DNA of 64,000 nt from Spirulina sp. SIO3F2 (GTDB taxonomy: Bacteria; Cyanobacteriota; Cyanobacteriia; Cyanobacteriales; Spirulinaceae): assembly GCA_010672165.1 (NCBI GenBank), contig JAAHHN010000002.1:23335-87334 (forward strand), in the 5' to 3' direction. Shown here piece by piece: positions 63,946 through 64,000 of the stretch. Position 1 is the first letter of the stretch; each line of letters starts with the position of its first letter. The notes under the pieces were generated by a model. The model was given only the letters and a program-made list of their open reading frames with translations, made no database searches and was not told where the DNA came from. The position numbers and the translations under genes were made by a program.

Positions 63946-64000
63946 ATGGGCCAACCCGTTATTGCCAAAGCTTTGCAGTCCGAGACCAGCATTAATGCTT
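63946..64000 (+). CDS. Start of a gene cut by the window end (product unknown)
   Basis: An ATG at 63946 with GGAGG 4-5 bases upstream opens a frame MGQPVIAKALQSETSINA that runs off the end of the window. Eighteen residues are too few to name it. The strong ribosome-binding site supports a real gene. It is divergent from the HNH gene. Confidence 0.6.
   Translation, partial: MGQPVIAKALQSETSINA

Noticed and set aside
63700-63954. 84-residue minus-strand frame before the HNH gene
   Set aside because: It overlaps the start of a better-supported plus-strand gene and its ribosome-binding site, and has no recognisable domain. Kept only as part of the unexplained interval.

Overview
This window is cyanobacterial chromosome. 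The HIP1 palindrome GCGATCGC recurs throughout in genes and spacers, and many genes belong to cyanobacterial or plastid-lineage families: Ycf65/PSRP-3, a DUF3685/Ycf55-like protein, a Zam-type RNB protein, a KaiB-fold protein, a PilT ATPase, and an RNase E with an arginine-rich C-terminal tail followed directly by rnhB. Base composition is intermediate (about half GC). I see no rRNA operon, CRISPR array, prophage or complete insertion sequence, and I do not assign a genus.

Layout. 1-1.3 kb: rpsG (cut by the edge) and rpsL, then the RNase P RNA gene carrying an in-phase heptamer repeat. 1.3-7.9 kb: a glycerolipid acyltransferase, an unknown acidic protein, fabI, hisB, an Rpn-type PD-(D/E)XK protein and aspA. 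8-10.5 kb: a 162-bp MITE-like element, a Bax-inhibitor-1 membrane protein, and three adjacent ORFs sharing one ~55-residue C-terminal module; two of them look like one two-module gene broken by a frameshift. 11-17.4 kb: zam, a GT-C-like membrane protein, lnt and a small partner. 17.4-26.3 kb: an acetyltransferase, an epimerase-like protein, a NifS/IscS cysteine desulfurase, rne-rnhB and a family 4 glycosyltransferase. 26.4-29.8 kb: the F1 beta-epsilon ATP synthase pair with a strong terminator, facing ycf65. 30-39 kb: a HAD hydrolase, a DUF2330 lipoprotein or secreted protein, potA, penicillin-binding protein 2, potC, birA and an M23 peptidase. 39-49 kb: a SRPBCC protein, an orphan cheB, an S9 peptidase, pilT plus a KaiB-fold gene, fabF/acpP and an HdrB-like iron-sulfur protein. 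49-53.2 kb: a 1,277-residue surface protein (DUF4347, beta-helix, Calx-beta, two DUF4114) and tRNA-Leu(UAG). 53.3-64 kb: leuC, two small unknowns, ald, a DUF3685 protein, an ammonium-transporter/histidine-kinase fusion, a small unknown, an HNH nuclease and the start of one more gene.

Most genes are single or in pairs and on both strands, so function is organised in small units: translation (rpsL-rpsG), fatty-acid synthesis (acpP-fabF, with fabI elsewhere), RNA decay (rne-rnhB), ATP synthase (beta-epsilon) and motility (pilT with a KaiB-fold gene). The parts most worth a second look are the ammonium-transporter kinase, the KaiB-fold gene behind pilT, the module array at 9-10.5 kb, the caspase-like dyad in the large surface protein, and several families of short inverted-repeat elements, one present three times in the same orientation just downstream of minus-strand genes.
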